A stretch of 64,000 nt of DNA from UBA965 sp040396955 (GTDB lineage: Bacteria; Chloroflexota; Chloroflexia; Chloroflexales; Roseiflexaceae): the NCBI GenBank assembly GCA_040396955.1, contig JBBAWX010000011.1:39442-103441 (forward strand), in the 5' to 3' direction. The notes under the pieces were generated by a model. The model worked only from the letters and a program-made list of their open reading frames with translations, was not told the DNA's origin and searched no databases. Below are positions 32,159-41,486 of the stretch, one piece after another; within the stretch, counting starts at the first letter, position 1, and each line of letters starts with the position of its first letter. The translations under genes and the position numbers were made by a program.

Positions 32159-33043
32159 ATGCAACGCAGTCCTATCCGCATTCATGGCATCCCGATGGAC
32201 ATTGGTCAGAGCCGGCGTGGCGTCGACATGGGGCCAAGTGCCATCCGCTACGCCGGTCTGCAGGGGCGGCTCGAGGCGCTGGGGTGGCAGGTCACTGATG
32301 CGGGCAACATTGCCGTCCCTGAAGTCGCCAGTGACCCCATCGGCAACGCACACCACAGTGCCGGTGTCGCCACCGTCGCACACCACACATTTGCAGCCAT
32401 ACAGCGATGTATTGCGGCAGAAGAAATTGCTGTTTTTTTGGGGGGTGACCATAGTTGTGCGATTGGCACCATCGCTGGTTCGTTGACACGCCCCGGACGC
32501 ACTGGCGTAATCTGGGTCGACGCCCACGCAGATTTCAACACGCCGACCACTTCGCCATCGGGCAACGTGCACGGCATGGTAGTGTCGTGTGTGATGGGCA
32601 ACTGCCCAGAACCACTCCGCATCGGCCCACAGCGTCTGCACGCCCCTGACATCGTCATGATTGCAATACGTGATCTCGACCCACGCGAGCGGATCGCACT
32701 CCGCGACAGTGGCATCAAAGTATTCACCATGCGCGACATTGACGAGCTGGGCATGGCCGGGGTGATGCGCACCACCCAGCAGTTGCTCGGTGATTGCCAG
32801 AGCCTCCACGTCAGCTTCGACATGGATTCGCTCGATCCCAGCATTGCCCCAGGCGTGGGCACCCCGGTGAGTGGCGGGTTGAGCATCCGCGAAGCACACC
32901 TCATCATGGAGCTTCTCGCCGATGACGGCCGAGTGCGCGCCCTTGATATCGTCGAGGTCAACCCTATTCTGGATCAGTACAACCGTACTGCGGAGCTAGC
33001 CGTCGCGCTGACGGGGAGTTTGTTCGGGCAACGGATTTTGTAG
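32159..33043 (+). CDS. Arginase (ureohydrolase family)
   Basis: Arginase hydrolyses arginine to ornithine and urea with a binuclear manganese site. The 294-residue protein has the expected ligands in FLGGDHSCAIG, WVDAHADFNTP and SFDMDSLDPSIAPGVGTP, and the arginase-type substrate loop SGNVHGMVVS. The opening HGIPMDIGQSRRGVDMGPSAIR is typical of arginase rather than agmatinase. The 3' end overlaps the convergent GntR regulator gene by 48 bases. Arginine catabolism or polyamine supply is the likely role, together with the agmatinase-like gene 13 kb away. Confidence 0.9.
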   Translation: MQRSPIRIHGIPMDIGQSRRGVDMGPSAIRYAGLQGRLEALGWQVTDAGNIAVPEVASDPIGNAHHSAGVATVAHHTFAAIQRCIAAEEIAVFLGGDHSCAIGTIAGSLTRPGRTGVIWVDAHADFNTPTTSPSGNVHGMVVSCVMGNCPEPLRIGPQRLHAPDIVMIAIRDLDPRERIALRDSGIKVFTMRDIDELGMAGVMRTTQQLLGDCQSLHVSFDMDSLDPSIAPGVGTPVSGGLSIREAHLIMELLADDGRVRALDIVEVNPILDQYNRTAELAVALTGSLFGQRIL

Positions 33044-33793
33044 CGGCATCAAGATGGCTTGTAGGCGTTGATTGAGGATGGTACCCACCTGTAGCTGATA
33101 CTTGGTGGTACACAGATGATCGGCCATGGCCGCTTGTGCGGCATAGGGGTCGTGGGTCGTGACAGCGTCCACGATGGCTTGGTGCTCGTTGGCAGTCTGC
33201 ACGTAGCGCTCGGTGCTGTGGATGAGGTTTGACGTACGCTCGTGGCGCCAGACCATGCCCACCAACAGCTCGATGAGCGTGATTAGCACCGGGTTACGAC
33301 TGAGGCGCGCCAACTGCACGTGAAAATCGACGTTGAGTTGATTGTAGATAATCCCAGCATCGGGGGCCGACATATCGAGCGCACGCATATCGGCGCACGC
33401 ATCATACAAGGCGGCGATTTCGGCGTCACTGGCATGCTCGGCCGCCAAGCTCGCCACGTGTGGCTCAATGATGACACGCGTGGCGAGTAAGTCGCTGAGA
33501 CGCACCTGTTGTTGATGAAACAGGAGCATGAGCGATTCTACCGTGGCAGCACTCAGATTGTCGTTGATAAGCGCGCCGACCCCGTTGCTCGGTGAAACAA
33601 TGCCCCGGGCACTCAACAACTTAATCGCTTCACGCACGACCGGGCGGCTTACTGCATACTGAGTCTGCAGTTGGCGTTCAGAGGGCAACATGCCGCTCTG
33701 ATCGAACTCACCACGGAGAATACGTTGGAGCAAGTCTTGAGCAAGGGAATCCGGTAGGGGAGAGAGGCGCGACACGGTGTGGTGTTGCTTCAT
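32996..33793 (-). CDS. GntR-family regulator, FadR/FCD subfamily
   Basis: A 265-residue transcription regulator. The N-terminal winged helix has the GntR pattern LLQRILRGEFDQSGMLPSE followed by YAVSRPVVREAIKLLSARGIV. The C-terminal all-helical FCD domain (about residues 95-240) carries the Asp and three His that bind metal or ligand in this subfamily (HVASLA..., FHVQLARLSRNP..., EHQAIVDAV). ATG 33793 is chosen because the promoter at 33800-33828 puts the transcription start exactly there, giving a leaderless mRNA. FCD regulators respond to small organic acids; the effector here is unknown. It overlaps the arginase 3' end. Confidence 0.85.
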   Translation of the reverse strand: MKQHHTVSRLSPLPDSLAQDLLQRILRGEFDQSGMLPSERQLQTQYAVSRPVVREAIKLLSARGIVSPSNGVGALINDNLSAATVESLMLLFHQQQVRLSDLLATRVIIEPHVASLAAEHASDAEIAALYDACADMRALDMSAPDAGIIYNQLNVDFHVQLARLSRNPVLITLIELLVGMVWRHERTSNLIHSTERYVQTANEHQAIVDAVTTHDPYAAQAAMADHLCTTKYQLQVGTILNQRLQAILMPLQNPLPEQTPRQRDG

Positions 33794-33799
33794 GAGGTC

Positions 33800-33828
33800 A
33801 TTGTACGGCATCTTATTCACGACTGCAA
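33800..33828 (-). promoter_or_regulatory. Promoter of the GntR regulator gene
   Basis: On the minus strand TTGCAG (33823-33828), a 17-base spacer and TACAAT (33800-33805) are followed by six bases and then the ATG at 33793. The predicted +1 is the A of the start codon. Confidence 0.65.
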
Positions 33829-33996
33829 TAGAGTTGTGTCGTTTCGTTGAGTTTTGCGCACACACACTGATTGTTCCGAGGTACACCATGCCACATCAGG
33901 ACATCATGAATTCCTCTCTGCGCATAGGAAACGCTCCATTGAGTGCTATACTGAAGATAGTTGTCGCATCTCACACACTCAAGTAAAGGAGGCGTC

Positions 33997-35190
33997 ATGC
34001 GCACCTGTGGTATTGTAGGGGCCGTTGTGCTCAGCATGATTGCTGTGCCAGCACTTGTGTTCGCGATTTTGTACTTTGGTTTTGCACAGACCGTGCTGAG
34101 CTCACCCGAGTTTGTGGCCAAACTCGACCCGGTCAACCTCGAAGCGCAATTCCGCAAACTGGCGCCGTATATCGTGGCAAACGCGCTTTCAAACCCGGAT
34201 GATCCGGAGAGTCAACAACTGCTCAACGACATGTTCCCGGAAGCCGGCATGCGCGCCTTGGCCACCGAAGTCTTGCCACAGGTGCTAGCAAGCACCAATG
34301 GTGATTTATCGGCGGAAGGGCTTGCGAGTGCGCTAGGGAGCACGCTCGACGACAATGTGATGCTGATGATCGATCAATCGCCGGAATGCACGGCGGATGT
34401 CGAAGCCGAGCTTCTGCTTGCCATCAACGGTGGGCGCGATTTGCCAGCCGAGCTCTGTCGCCCCAGCGACCCCGACACCAAGCAAGCCTTGGCTGATGCC
34501 CTAACGGGGAGCATGCGTGAGGCATTTACTGCGTTGCAGAGTGGCCCACTCCCAGGCAGTGATGCGGGCACCGACCCATCGTCACCAGATACCGGCTCAC
34601 CGAGCGTGATGGGACAAGACGACTTCAAGGCCACCATCGAAACGGTACGCGCCGGAGCTGGTCAAGCGTTCATCATGCCGGCCATCCTGCTCGTGCTTAT
34701 CATGGCGCTCGCAGTACGCTCCGTGCGTGAAGCCCTAGTCTGGAACGGCAGCATTTTGTTGTTTACCGGGTTATTTGGGCTGGGGATTGCGTTCACAAGT
34801 GGGAGCATTTTGGCCATCAACTGGCAAGAATTGCTAACGCAAGAAATATCGAGCAACGAGCTCAGCATTATGACCATTTTGCTCGATATTTTCGATGCAA
34901 ACGCCTTTACTGCGTTGGTGAGTTGGCTGACCACCGTCAACGGCATCTTGAGTGTGGTCGGAGCTATCGGCATTGCTGGAAGCTTTTTCGCACCGCGACC
35001 ACTGCCCCCAGCCCCCGCCGTCCTGGCCGCCATGCCGGGCACCCCGAATGCCATTCCCACCATGTCGACAAGTACCACCAACCCGGTCGCCACCGATTTG
35101 AGCACCAGCGCCTTGCCAGTCGGTGATGTCACCAAACCATTGCCAGCCGAAGACAACGACAGCAACAAGACCGACCAACATCGTTTGTAG
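33997..35190 (+). CDS. Membrane protein of unknown function
   Basis: A 397-residue protein with an excellent ribosome-binding site (AAAGGAGG, 4-base spacer). It has an N-terminal signal or anchor (about 5-30), an extracytoplasmic domain of about 190 residues with two Cys pairs and many Asp/Glu, then about four membrane segments between residues 220 and 340. A Pro/Thr-rich hydrophilic C terminus follows. No catalytic motif or family is recognised. It stands alone between the divergent GntR gene and the convergent scpB, with TATACT at 33947-33952 as a possible -10. Confidence 0.7.
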   Translation: MRTCGIVGAVVLSMIAVPALVFAILYFGFAQTVLSSPEFVAKLDPVNLEAQFRKLAPYIVANALSNPDDPESQQLLNDMFPEAGMRALATEVLPQVLASTNGDLSAEGLASALGSTLDDNVMLMIDQSPECTADVEAELLLAINGGRDLPAELCRPSDPDTKQALADALTGSMREAFTALQSGPLPGSDAGTDPSSPDTGSPSVMGQDDFKATIETVRAGAGQAFIMPAILLVLIMALAVRSVREALVWNGSILLFTGLFGLGIAFTSGSILAINWQELLTQEISSNELSIMTILLDIFDANAFTALVSWLTTVNGILSVVGAIGIAGSFFAPRPLPPAPAVLAAMPGTPNAIPTMSTSTTNPVATDLSTSALPVGDVTKPLPAEDNDSNKTDQHRL

Positions 35191-35224
35191 CGCAATAGCA
35201 CCACTCAACAAACAGTTGTCTTTG

Positions 35225-35255
35225 CCACGCGAGCCGTCAGTTACGGCTCGCGTGG
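35225..35255. terminator. Bidirectional terminator-like hairpin
   Basis: A perfect 13-bp inverted repeat (CCACGCGAGCCGT / ACGGCTCGCGTGG) lies between convergent genes. Its right arm includes the last scpB codons and stop region. Confidence 0.6.
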
Positions 35256-35789
35256 GGTTTGTAGTGGGTCTGCGATGTCGAGTGGCGGCAATTCGGCTAA
35301 TGAGCGCAGACCGAACTGCCGTAAAAACAGATCGGTGGTGCCAAAGAGCACGGGACGTCCCACACTCTCAAGACGGCCAACTTCCACGACCAGCTCACGA
35401 AGCTGGAGTTGGCGTACCAGCGTACTACAATCGACCCCGCGGATGGCTTCGATTTGCGCGCGGGTAATTGGCTGACGATACGCGATAATGGTCAGTACTT
35501 CTGAGACCGCGTTGGAGAGCTTGCTCGTACCACTTTGTCCGAGCATGCGACGCACCAACGGAGTAGCCAACACGTGAGAAACGAACTGCACCCGATCACC
35601 GTGGTGGAGCACGCTAATCCCGCGGTCGTGCAACTGCTGTTCGAGGCGTGTCAACGCCTCGGCGACAACGGCTGGTGATGTTTCAAGCCATTCTGCGATT
35701 TGTGCGATGGGCACAGGTTCACCAGCCACAAAGAGTATCGCCTCAATGGCTGCCTCAAGCGACAATCCGGCTGGCCGGTGTTGGCTCAT
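35241..35789 (-). CDS. scpB: Segregation and condensation protein B
   Basis: ScpB dimerises and, with ScpA and SMC, forms the bacterial condensin that compacts and segregates chromosomes. The 182-residue protein has two winged-helix domains: LEAAIEAILFVAGEPVPIAQIA near the N terminus, and SEVLTIIAYRQPITRAQIEAIRGVD in the second, which is the most conserved family segment. ATG 35789 is preceded by AAGGAG. It starts one base after the stop of the M24 peptidase gene and ends the minus-strand operon. scpA and smc are not in the window. Confidence 0.93.
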   Translation of the reverse strand: MSQHRPAGLSLEAAIEAILFVAGEPVPIAQIAEWLETSPAVVAEALTRLEQQLHDRGISVLHHGDRVQFVSHVLATPLVRRMLGQSGTSKLSNAVSEVLTIIAYRQPITRAQIEAIRGVDCSTLVRQLQLRELVVEVGRLESVGRPVLFGTTDLFLRQFGLRSLAELPPLDIADPLQTPREP

Positions 35790-35790
35790 G

Positions 35791-36900
35791 TCACGACTCC
35801 TTGACGACGTACAACTCGCGATCAAAGCGAGTCAGTGTTTCGGCGCCATCAGCAGTCCGCACCACCATGTCTTCGATGCGTACGCCGAATTCATTTGGCA
35901 AGTAAATACCGGGTTCCACGGTAAATGTCATCCCGGCATCGAGCGTATTCATATCGCCACCCACCATGAACGGTGGCTCGTGGATGTCGACGCCGAGGCC
36001 ATGGCCGGTGCGATGAATGAAATACGGACCAAAACCGGCAGCGTCAATGACCTGACGAGCCGCACGGTCGACACTATCACCACTTGCACCGGGCAACGCG
36101 GCTGCGGCCCGCCCTGCCACATTGGCGGCTAGCACGGTCTGGTAGACCAGGCGTGCGCGCTCGGATACCGCACCAATGGCAATCGTACGCGTAATATCCG
36201 AGACATAGCCGTCCACAATGGCACCACCATCAATCACCACCAAATCACCGGCCTGCAACGTACGTGCACCGTTGCTGTGGTGTGGGCTGGCTCCGTTGGG
36301 ACCCGACCCCACTGCAATCCCGAACGACGGCTCGCTCCCGGCTGCACGAATGGCATCTTCCCACAGGGCAGCCACGGCGACCTCGCTCATGCCGGGGCGA
36401 ATGGCAGCAATCGCCTGTGCCAAGGTCGTTTCGGCGACAGTCACCGCTTTGCGCATGGCTGCCAACTCACTCGCATCTTTGCGCATGCGTAATTGGGCAA
36501 TCACCGGATCAGCGTTCACGATACGGGCTTGGGGAGCGGCCACTTCCACGGCCCGCAACTCGAAGACACGCATCACCACGTGCTCAACCGCAATGGTGGG
36601 GTGCCCCTGATGTAGCGCATGGCGAGCAAGTGCCTGTGTGACGGCCGCTTGAGGGCCAGGACCGTCGTCCCAACCGATGACCTCCAGATCAACGGTTGCA
36701 ACCGCTTGTGCACGCGCCCCCTCCATGGTGGGAACTACGAGCACCGGTGTACCGGTGAGTGGCACCACGAGGCACGACAGTCGCAACTTGGTGGTAAAAC
36801 CGATTCCAGCCAAGTACTGCAGATTACTCCCTGGGACGAGCACGGTGGCATCGATGCCTTGAGCGGCCATGACTGCCCGCAAACGCGCGATTCGATTCAT
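35791..36900 (-). CDS. M24-family metallopeptidase (Xaa-Pro aminopeptidase-like)
   Basis: A 369-residue dinuclear-metal peptidase of the creatinase/aminopeptidase P fold. Residues 1-125 form the creatinase N-terminal domain. The C-terminal pita-bread domain has the five metal ligands: Asp in VVIDGGAIVDGYVSD (two), His in IHRTGHGLG, Glu in FTVEPGIYLP and Glu in GVRIEDMVV. It probably releases N-terminal residues before proline. The ATG overlaps the stop of the histidine kinase gene as ATGA, and scpB begins one base after its stop, so it is in a tight operon. Confidence 0.92.
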   Translation of the reverse strand: MNRIARLRAVMAAQGIDATVLVPGSNLQYLAGIGFTTKLRLSCLVVPLTGTPVLVVPTMEGARAQAVATVDLEVIGWDDGPGPQAAVTQALARHALHQGHPTIAVEHVVMRVFELRAVEVAAPQARIVNADPVIAQLRMRKDASELAAMRKAVTVAETTLAQAIAAIRPGMSEVAVAALWEDAIRAAGSEPSFGIAVGSGPNGASPHHSNGARTLQAGDLVVIDGGAIVDGYVSDITRTIAIGAVSERARLVYQTVLAANVAGRAAAALPGASGDSVDRAARQVIDAAGFGPYFIHRTGHGLGVDIHEPPFMVGGDMNTLDAGMTFTVEPGIYLPNEFGVRIEDMVVRTADGAETLTRFDRELYVVKES

Positions 36901-38813
36901 AGGGGGATCTCCTCTTCTTCTTCGTCATCGTGTGGTCGAAAAATGACCTGTGCCACGGCCCAGCCATCAACAATCGCAAACTGAAATGTGCCGTTGAGGT
37001 CACTTTCGATGAGAGTACGCACCATCTGTTGCCCCATCCCCGAGCCTTTGTGGGCAGGCAATCCCTGAGCACGTTGTGGACCATCATCACGAATAACGAT
37101 GTGTCCCCCGGCGTCTTGGGCCTGCATAACAATCTCCACCTGCCCGCCCACATGGGTCAACCCATGGGACAAAGCGTTCATGATGAGTTCGTTGAGTACA
37201 ATGGCCAACACGGTGGCTTGGCGCGATGCCACCTGCACCATATCACCGGTAATGACAAAATGTACCGGATGGGCGGGGTCGGTCATGCTGACCACCGCAT
37301 GATCGACAATTTGGCGCACAATGGCATCAACCGTGGTGACACCGATGTCTTCGCGGCAGAGCAAATTGTGCACGGCGGCGATGGACTGGATGCGTGCCAC
37401 GCTGTCACGTAGCGCTTGGGCGCCGTCGGATTCACCGGGCATGCGCCGCAACTGCATGGTCAGGAGCGCCGAGATGGTCTGCAAATTATTACGCACACGG
37501 TGGTGCATTTCTTGGAGCATCACCGATTTGACCGCCAGGGCGCGTTGGCTTTCATCGTACAACCGCGCGTTTTCAATGGCAATGGCGGCAGCATCTGCAA
37601 ACGACGCGAGCAAACGCACTTGCTCGAAATCGAAGTAGTGCTCAGCATTGGTGTACAAACTGATGGCACCGAGCGGTTTTTCACCCCGTACACGCAACGG
37701 TGTACAGTAGAGCGAATAGTAGCCATCTTGAGCGGCAGCCGCAGCCAAATCCGGAAAACGCGAGTCGTTAAAGGCGTTCAAAATGGCCAAGGGGCGACCG
37801 GCCCGCACCGCGGTAGCAATACACTGCGGCACGGGGGCAGGATGTGACGGCGCACCGTGTGTGGCGGCCAACGCGAGCGTGCCATGACCAGTAATACGAA
37901 AAATATCCACCCGACTGACCTGATTGAGTTCCATGGCTTTACTGGCAATCAACTGTAGCAAATCGTCGATACGCAGTTGCTCGGCGATGCGTTTCGACAC
38001 TTGTTGCAACGTGGTCAATTCGCGAATTTTGCGATGCAACTGGGTATCAGCCTGTTGGTAAATGCGCGCATTGGTAATAAAAAACGCCAACTCACCGGCA
38101 ATGGTCTCCACGAAGCTGATTTCACTTTCGCTGAATATGCGTGGTTGGCGTGTCTGTACGGTCACGACCCCCAACAACTGTGGCATGCCGAGGTGAAAGC
38201 GGCCATCACTAAACAGCACGATGGGGACCGCCAACATGCTCCGCAAATGACGTGCCATGGGGCTCAACATGGCAAGATGTTGACCGCTCTCCCAGACGTC
38301 ATAGAGCATGATTGGTTTCCCCTGCTGGGCAGCAAGACCAACCACACCGTCACCGATGGCAAACCGCACCTGACCAACCAGATCTTTTTCGAGCCCGGTG
38401 ATTGCTCGAAGCACCAACTCATCGGCATCACGATCGTACAAGTAAATGGCAGTCGCATCGACGGTGCCCGCATCGCTGACGATTTGCACCACTTGTTGCA
38501 TGGAGGTTTCTATGTCGAGGGTGGAATTGGCGGCCGCAATAATCTGGTGGAGACCACGTAACTCGGCCATGCGCCGGAGCAACTGTCCTTCGCGTTCAGC
38601 ATTCCGTTGTTCGGCACGTGCTTCACCGTAGGCCATCCACAACTGCCGACGTATCTCATCCACGGGAGTTTCGAGCGTTTCAGCCAGGGCTGGAGCATCC
38701 GCATCGAGGGCCATCGGGTCGCCCCCTGCATCGAGCCAGCGGAGTGCAACAATCCGCAGTGCTTCGGAGACGTGTGCGCGGTGTATCGGCAAAAAATCGC
38801 GTGGTGTACTCAT
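36897..38813 (-). CDS. Cytosolic sensor histidine kinase with two GAF domains (HisKA_2 type)
   Basis: A 638-residue soluble sensor kinase with no membrane segment. An N-terminal helical part (1-60) precedes GAF 1 (about 65-215) and GAF 2 (about 245-405). The phosphoacceptor domain follows with EMHHRVRNNLQTISALL, the HisKA_2 signature in which the first His is phosphorylated. The HATPase domain has NELIMNALSHG (N box) and IRDDGPQ (G1 box); the C terminus is very acidic. GAF domains sense small ligands or redox state. No response regulator lies nearby. ATG 38813 overlaps the stop of the M23 peptidase gene (ATGA) and has GGAG upstream. Confidence 0.9.
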   Translation of the reverse strand: MSTPRDFLPIHRAHVSEALRIVALRWLDAGGDPMALDADAPALAETLETPVDEIRRQLWMAYGEARAEQRNAEREGQLLRRMAELRGLHQIIAAANSTLDIETSMQQVVQIVSDAGTVDATAIYLYDRDADELVLRAITGLEKDLVGQVRFAIGDGVVGLAAQQGKPIMLYDVWESGQHLAMLSPMARHLRSMLAVPIVLFSDGRFHLGMPQLLGVVTVQTRQPRIFSESEISFVETIAGELAFFITNARIYQQADTQLHRKIRELTTLQQVSKRIAEQLRIDDLLQLIASKAMELNQVSRVDIFRITGHGTLALAATHGAPSHPAPVPQCIATAVRAGRPLAILNAFNDSRFPDLAAAAAQDGYYSLYCTPLRVRGEKPLGAISLYTNAEHYFDFEQVRLLASFADAAAIAIENARLYDESQRALAVKSVMLQEMHHRVRNNLQTISALLTMQLRRMPGESDGAQALRDSVARIQSIAAVHNLLCREDIGVTTVDAIVRQIVDHAVVSMTDPAHPVHFVITGDMVQVASRQATVLAIVLNELIMNALSHGLTHVGGQVEIVMQAQDAGGHIVIRDDGPQRAQGLPAHKGSGMGQQMVRTLIESDLNGTFQFAIVDGWAVAQVIFRPHDDEEEEEIPL

Positions 38814-40597
38814 GGCGTCTCCGGTTGCCACAACACGGCATCAGCCCAGACTCCGCGCCCACCAATTGCATCACGCAGAGGCAGGACCACCTCACCCTGC
38901 GCCGCAAACCAGTAGGTGCCGAGGTCAACCCATTCGTTGGCCACTGCCTGCATGTTCACAAAGCGCTCCGCAATACCATCACGATGCACCACTTGATAGT
39001 AGACACCATCGGCATCAATGAGTCCACTCAGCGCATACGGCACATACACGAAGACACGGTACTGACCGGGTGTCAATGCGTCACTGTGCCAACGCGCCGT
39101 GGCGACAGGGCCAATCGGGCGCGGCCGCCAGCTACGCAAGCGATCAAAACCGCGTTGTGATGCCACAAACAAGGACTGGTTCCCCACACCAGATTCAACC
39201 GCAGTCGACGGCAATTCACGCACAACAAACCCGGGGCTGTCGGTATCGACGAGCACACTTCCCGCCGGTGGCGGTGCACACGGCGACGGACGATCCACCC
39301 ACAACCACACACTTTGGATGCCGGCGGGATGCGTTTGCCACGGATCAGGCTCACGACCACACCATCCATAGGGGTCGATACCCACACCACGGTACTGCAC
39401 ACCGAAGTGCAAATGTGGACCTTTGGCACACCCAGTCTCACCGATCATGCCGACAGCGCTGCCTGTTGTGACCACTTGCCCGATCTCCACGTCAATCTGC
39501 GCCAAATGCCAGTAGAGTGTGCGCACATCGTTGCCGTGGTCGATGATGACAGCCAGCGTATCACAGTTATCATCGGCAATCCCCGCAAACACCACCGTAC
39601 CATCAGCCGCTGCCAACGCCATATCGGGAGGAGCAGCCGCGTAATCCCAGCCGTCGTGACCATCATAGGCAAAGGCAATATCGGTCTCGGTATGCCCCCA
39701 ATACGTGGTCACCCCATCCGTCTCGTTACGGGTCAAAAACGGTCCACCGTGATCAAAAAACGAAGTCACGGGCATGATTTGAGCCAGTGGGCGATGCAAA
39801 AAGGGTGGCGGCGGCGCAAACGGTGCAATATCGAGTGGTAATGGTCCAAACAGGCGCTCATAGGTAGCCTGATACTGTGCCAGCGCCGCATCAAGCCGAC
39901 CGGAAGCAATGGTTGGCGCCAACACACGCGCCAACACGTACTGCGCATGACTCAAGGTGGCTGGAGCATCAAGGACTGCGCCATCGGCATAGCGTAGGGG
40001 GGGACGCTCACGCACATCACGGCGCGCATAGAACAGTTCGCGTACCGCCCAACGAATTTGCGCTCCAAAGCCGGCAAATCGCCCTTCATCGCCATAATAA
40101 CCGACGGCCCACTGATACCGGTCATCGGGTTGATTGGGCTGGGTGACTAGGTCGGCTTGGTATTCGAGGAGCGCAAGGATGATTTTGGGGCTTACGCTGT
40201 AGTAGAGCGTTTGCCCAAGCAACGCCACCGCAAACGGATAGCGGCGGCCAGCAACATTCACCTTCACACTTGCCAAGTCACCACCGGCCTGTGCTACGAA
40301 TGCCTCAATGGCCGGACTATCAAAGTTTTGCGCATAGACCAACTCATCCATGCCCAAGGAGCGGAGCGGCGGGATTGCGGTCGCCGTGCTGGCCGGTACC
40401 ACCGTAGGAGCGACGGGAGCCGTGGTCGGCGTCCGCGGCGTTGGTACAGCCAGCAACGGCGTGACGGTCGGTGATGACGTGGCATCACCGACCGTCCGTT
40501 GCGCGAAACGCGCAATCCCGCCCCCCACAATCCCTATCGCAAGCACCACCACAATCACGAGGATGGGAGAGATTCGTGGTGGAGGTGAGACCGCCAT
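38810..40597 (-). CDS. Membrane-anchored M23 (LytM-type) peptidase with C-terminal golvesin-like domain
   Basis: A 595-residue exported protein. An N-terminal anchor (about 12-30) is followed by a Thr/Pro-rich stalk, then a helical domain (about 80-270). The M23 metallopeptidase domain (about 285-410) has zinc ligands in YDGHDGWDYA (His, Asp) and the closing HLHFG. The C-terminal 150 residues (ARWHSDALTPGQYRVFVYVP... WVDLGTYWFA... ADAVLW) resemble the golvesin/xanthan-lyase type binding module. M23 enzymes cut peptide cross-bridges in peptidoglycan; whether this one is active or regulatory is not shown. It is co-transcribed with a cyclophilin and a sensor kinase, suggesting an envelope role. 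Confidence 0.85.
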   Translation of the reverse strand: MAVSPPPRISPILVIVVVLAIGIVGGGIARFAQRTVGDATSSPTVTPLLAVPTPRTPTTAPVAPTVVPASTATAIPPLRSLGMDELVYAQNFDSPAIEAFVAQAGGDLASVKVNVAGRRYPFAVALLGQTLYYSVSPKIILALLEYQADLVTQPNQPDDRYQWAVGYYGDEGRFAGFGAQIRWAVRELFYARRDVRERPPLRYADGAVLDAPATLSHAQYVLARVLAPTIASGRLDAALAQYQATYERLFGPLPLDIAPFAPPPPFLHRPLAQIMPVTSFFDHGGPFLTRNETDGVTTYWGHTETDIAFAYDGHDGWDYAAAPPDMALAAADGTVVFAGIADDNCDTLAVIIDHGNDVRTLYWHLAQIDVEIGQVVTTGSAVGMIGETGCAKGPHLHFGVQYRGVGIDPYGWCGREPDPWQTHPAGIQSVWLWVDRPSPCAPPPAGSVLVDTDSPGFVVRELPSTAVESGVGNQSLFVASQRGFDRLRSWRPRPIGPVATARWHSDALTPGQYRVFVYVPYALSGLIDADGVYYQVVHRDGIAERFVNMQAVANEWVDLGTYWFAAQGEVVLPLRDAIGGRGVWADAVLWQPETP

Positions 40598-40600
40598 GAC

Positions 40601-41323
40601 CTACCCCTCACTAATGGTAATTGAGAGCATGGACTCACCGGGCTGCGTGTCAGCCATCGGGTCACGCAGCGGAATAGCATCAACGATTTCTTGGCCTGAA
40701 ACAACCTCACCAAAGATGGTGTATTGCTGGTCGAGATGTGGCGCAGCCGCCGTAGTAATAAAGAACTGTGAGCCATTCCCGTTGACATCGTTGCCCGGTC
40801 GTGCCATGGCAACCAGCCCAGGGCGATCAAACGACACTTTGTCGGTAAATTCGGCGGGAATCGTGTAGCCGGGGCCACCTGCCCCCGTGCCAGTGGGGTC
40901 ACCACCCTGCGCCATAAAACCAGCAATGACGCGGTGCCAGGTCAGCCCATCATAGTAGCCGTCACGCGCCAAAAAGACGAAACTGTTGACCGTCTGAGGA
41001 GCCAGATCAGGACGCAACTTGATGACAATATCACCACGTGGTGTCGTAATCGTGGCCGTGTACTGCTTGGCCGGATCAATGGTCATGGCGGGTGCTGCCG
41101 CATACTGCTTCGCAGTGCTCGCCGGTGATTCTGGTGCCACGGCTGCCGTCGTGGGCTCTGCGACTGCGGTGGGCTCTGCGACCACGTCCGTTTCGCTGGC
41201 GACCGGCTGATTCCCACTCCCCAACGACAAACCGACCAGCACCAATACGGCAATCACCACAGCAGCGGCTACGTAGGCGGGCAGATTGCTCTGCGACTGC
41301 ACAGGGGTTTTCTTCTTTGACAC
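40601..41323 (-). CDS. Membrane-anchored cyclophilin-type peptidyl-prolyl isomerase
   Basis: A 240-residue extracytoplasmic folding catalyst. The start is a GTG at 41323, with AAAGGGAA upstream; no ATG fits. A basic N terminus (SKKKTPVQ) and one membrane helix (about 17-38) are followed by an Ala/Thr/Pro linker and the cyclophilin domain (about 85-240). The domain has the catalytic Arg in GLTWHRVIAGFMAQGGDPTG, then GNGSQFFITT and FGEVVSG. A TATAAT box (minus strand, 41372-41377) precedes it. This is the first gene of the five-gene operon leading to scpB. Confidence 0.92.
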   Translation of the reverse strand: MSKKKTPVQSQSNLPAYVAAAVVIAVLVLVGLSLGSGNQPVASETDVVAEPTAVAEPTTAAVAPESPASTAKQYAAAPAMTIDPAKQYTATITTPRGDIVIKLRPDLAPQTVNSFVFLARDGYYDGLTWHRVIAGFMAQGGDPTGTGAGGPGYTIPAEFTDKVSFDRPGLVAMARPGNDVNGNGSQFFITTAAAPHLDQQYTIFGEVVSGQEIVDAIPLRDPMADTQPGESMLSITISEG

Positions 41324-41438
41324 AGGATTCCCTTTGCTCGATACAAAAACGGGTGCGACATGTTTACAGACATTATACAGAGGAATTGATGCCTCATGAG
41401 TGAAAAAACGGCAATCGCACGACCAAGTCGCATCTTGG

Positions 41439-41444
41439 TATAAT
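41439..41444 (+). promoter_or_regulatory. -10 box of fni
   Basis: TATAAT at 41439-41444 lies 42 bases before the chosen fni start. No good -35 is seen at 17 bases. It is divergent from the TATAAT box at 41372-41377 on the minus strand. Confidence 0.4.
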
Positions 41445-41486
41445 GAAACAGAAATCTGCCTACGTGCACCTGGAGATGCCGACACA

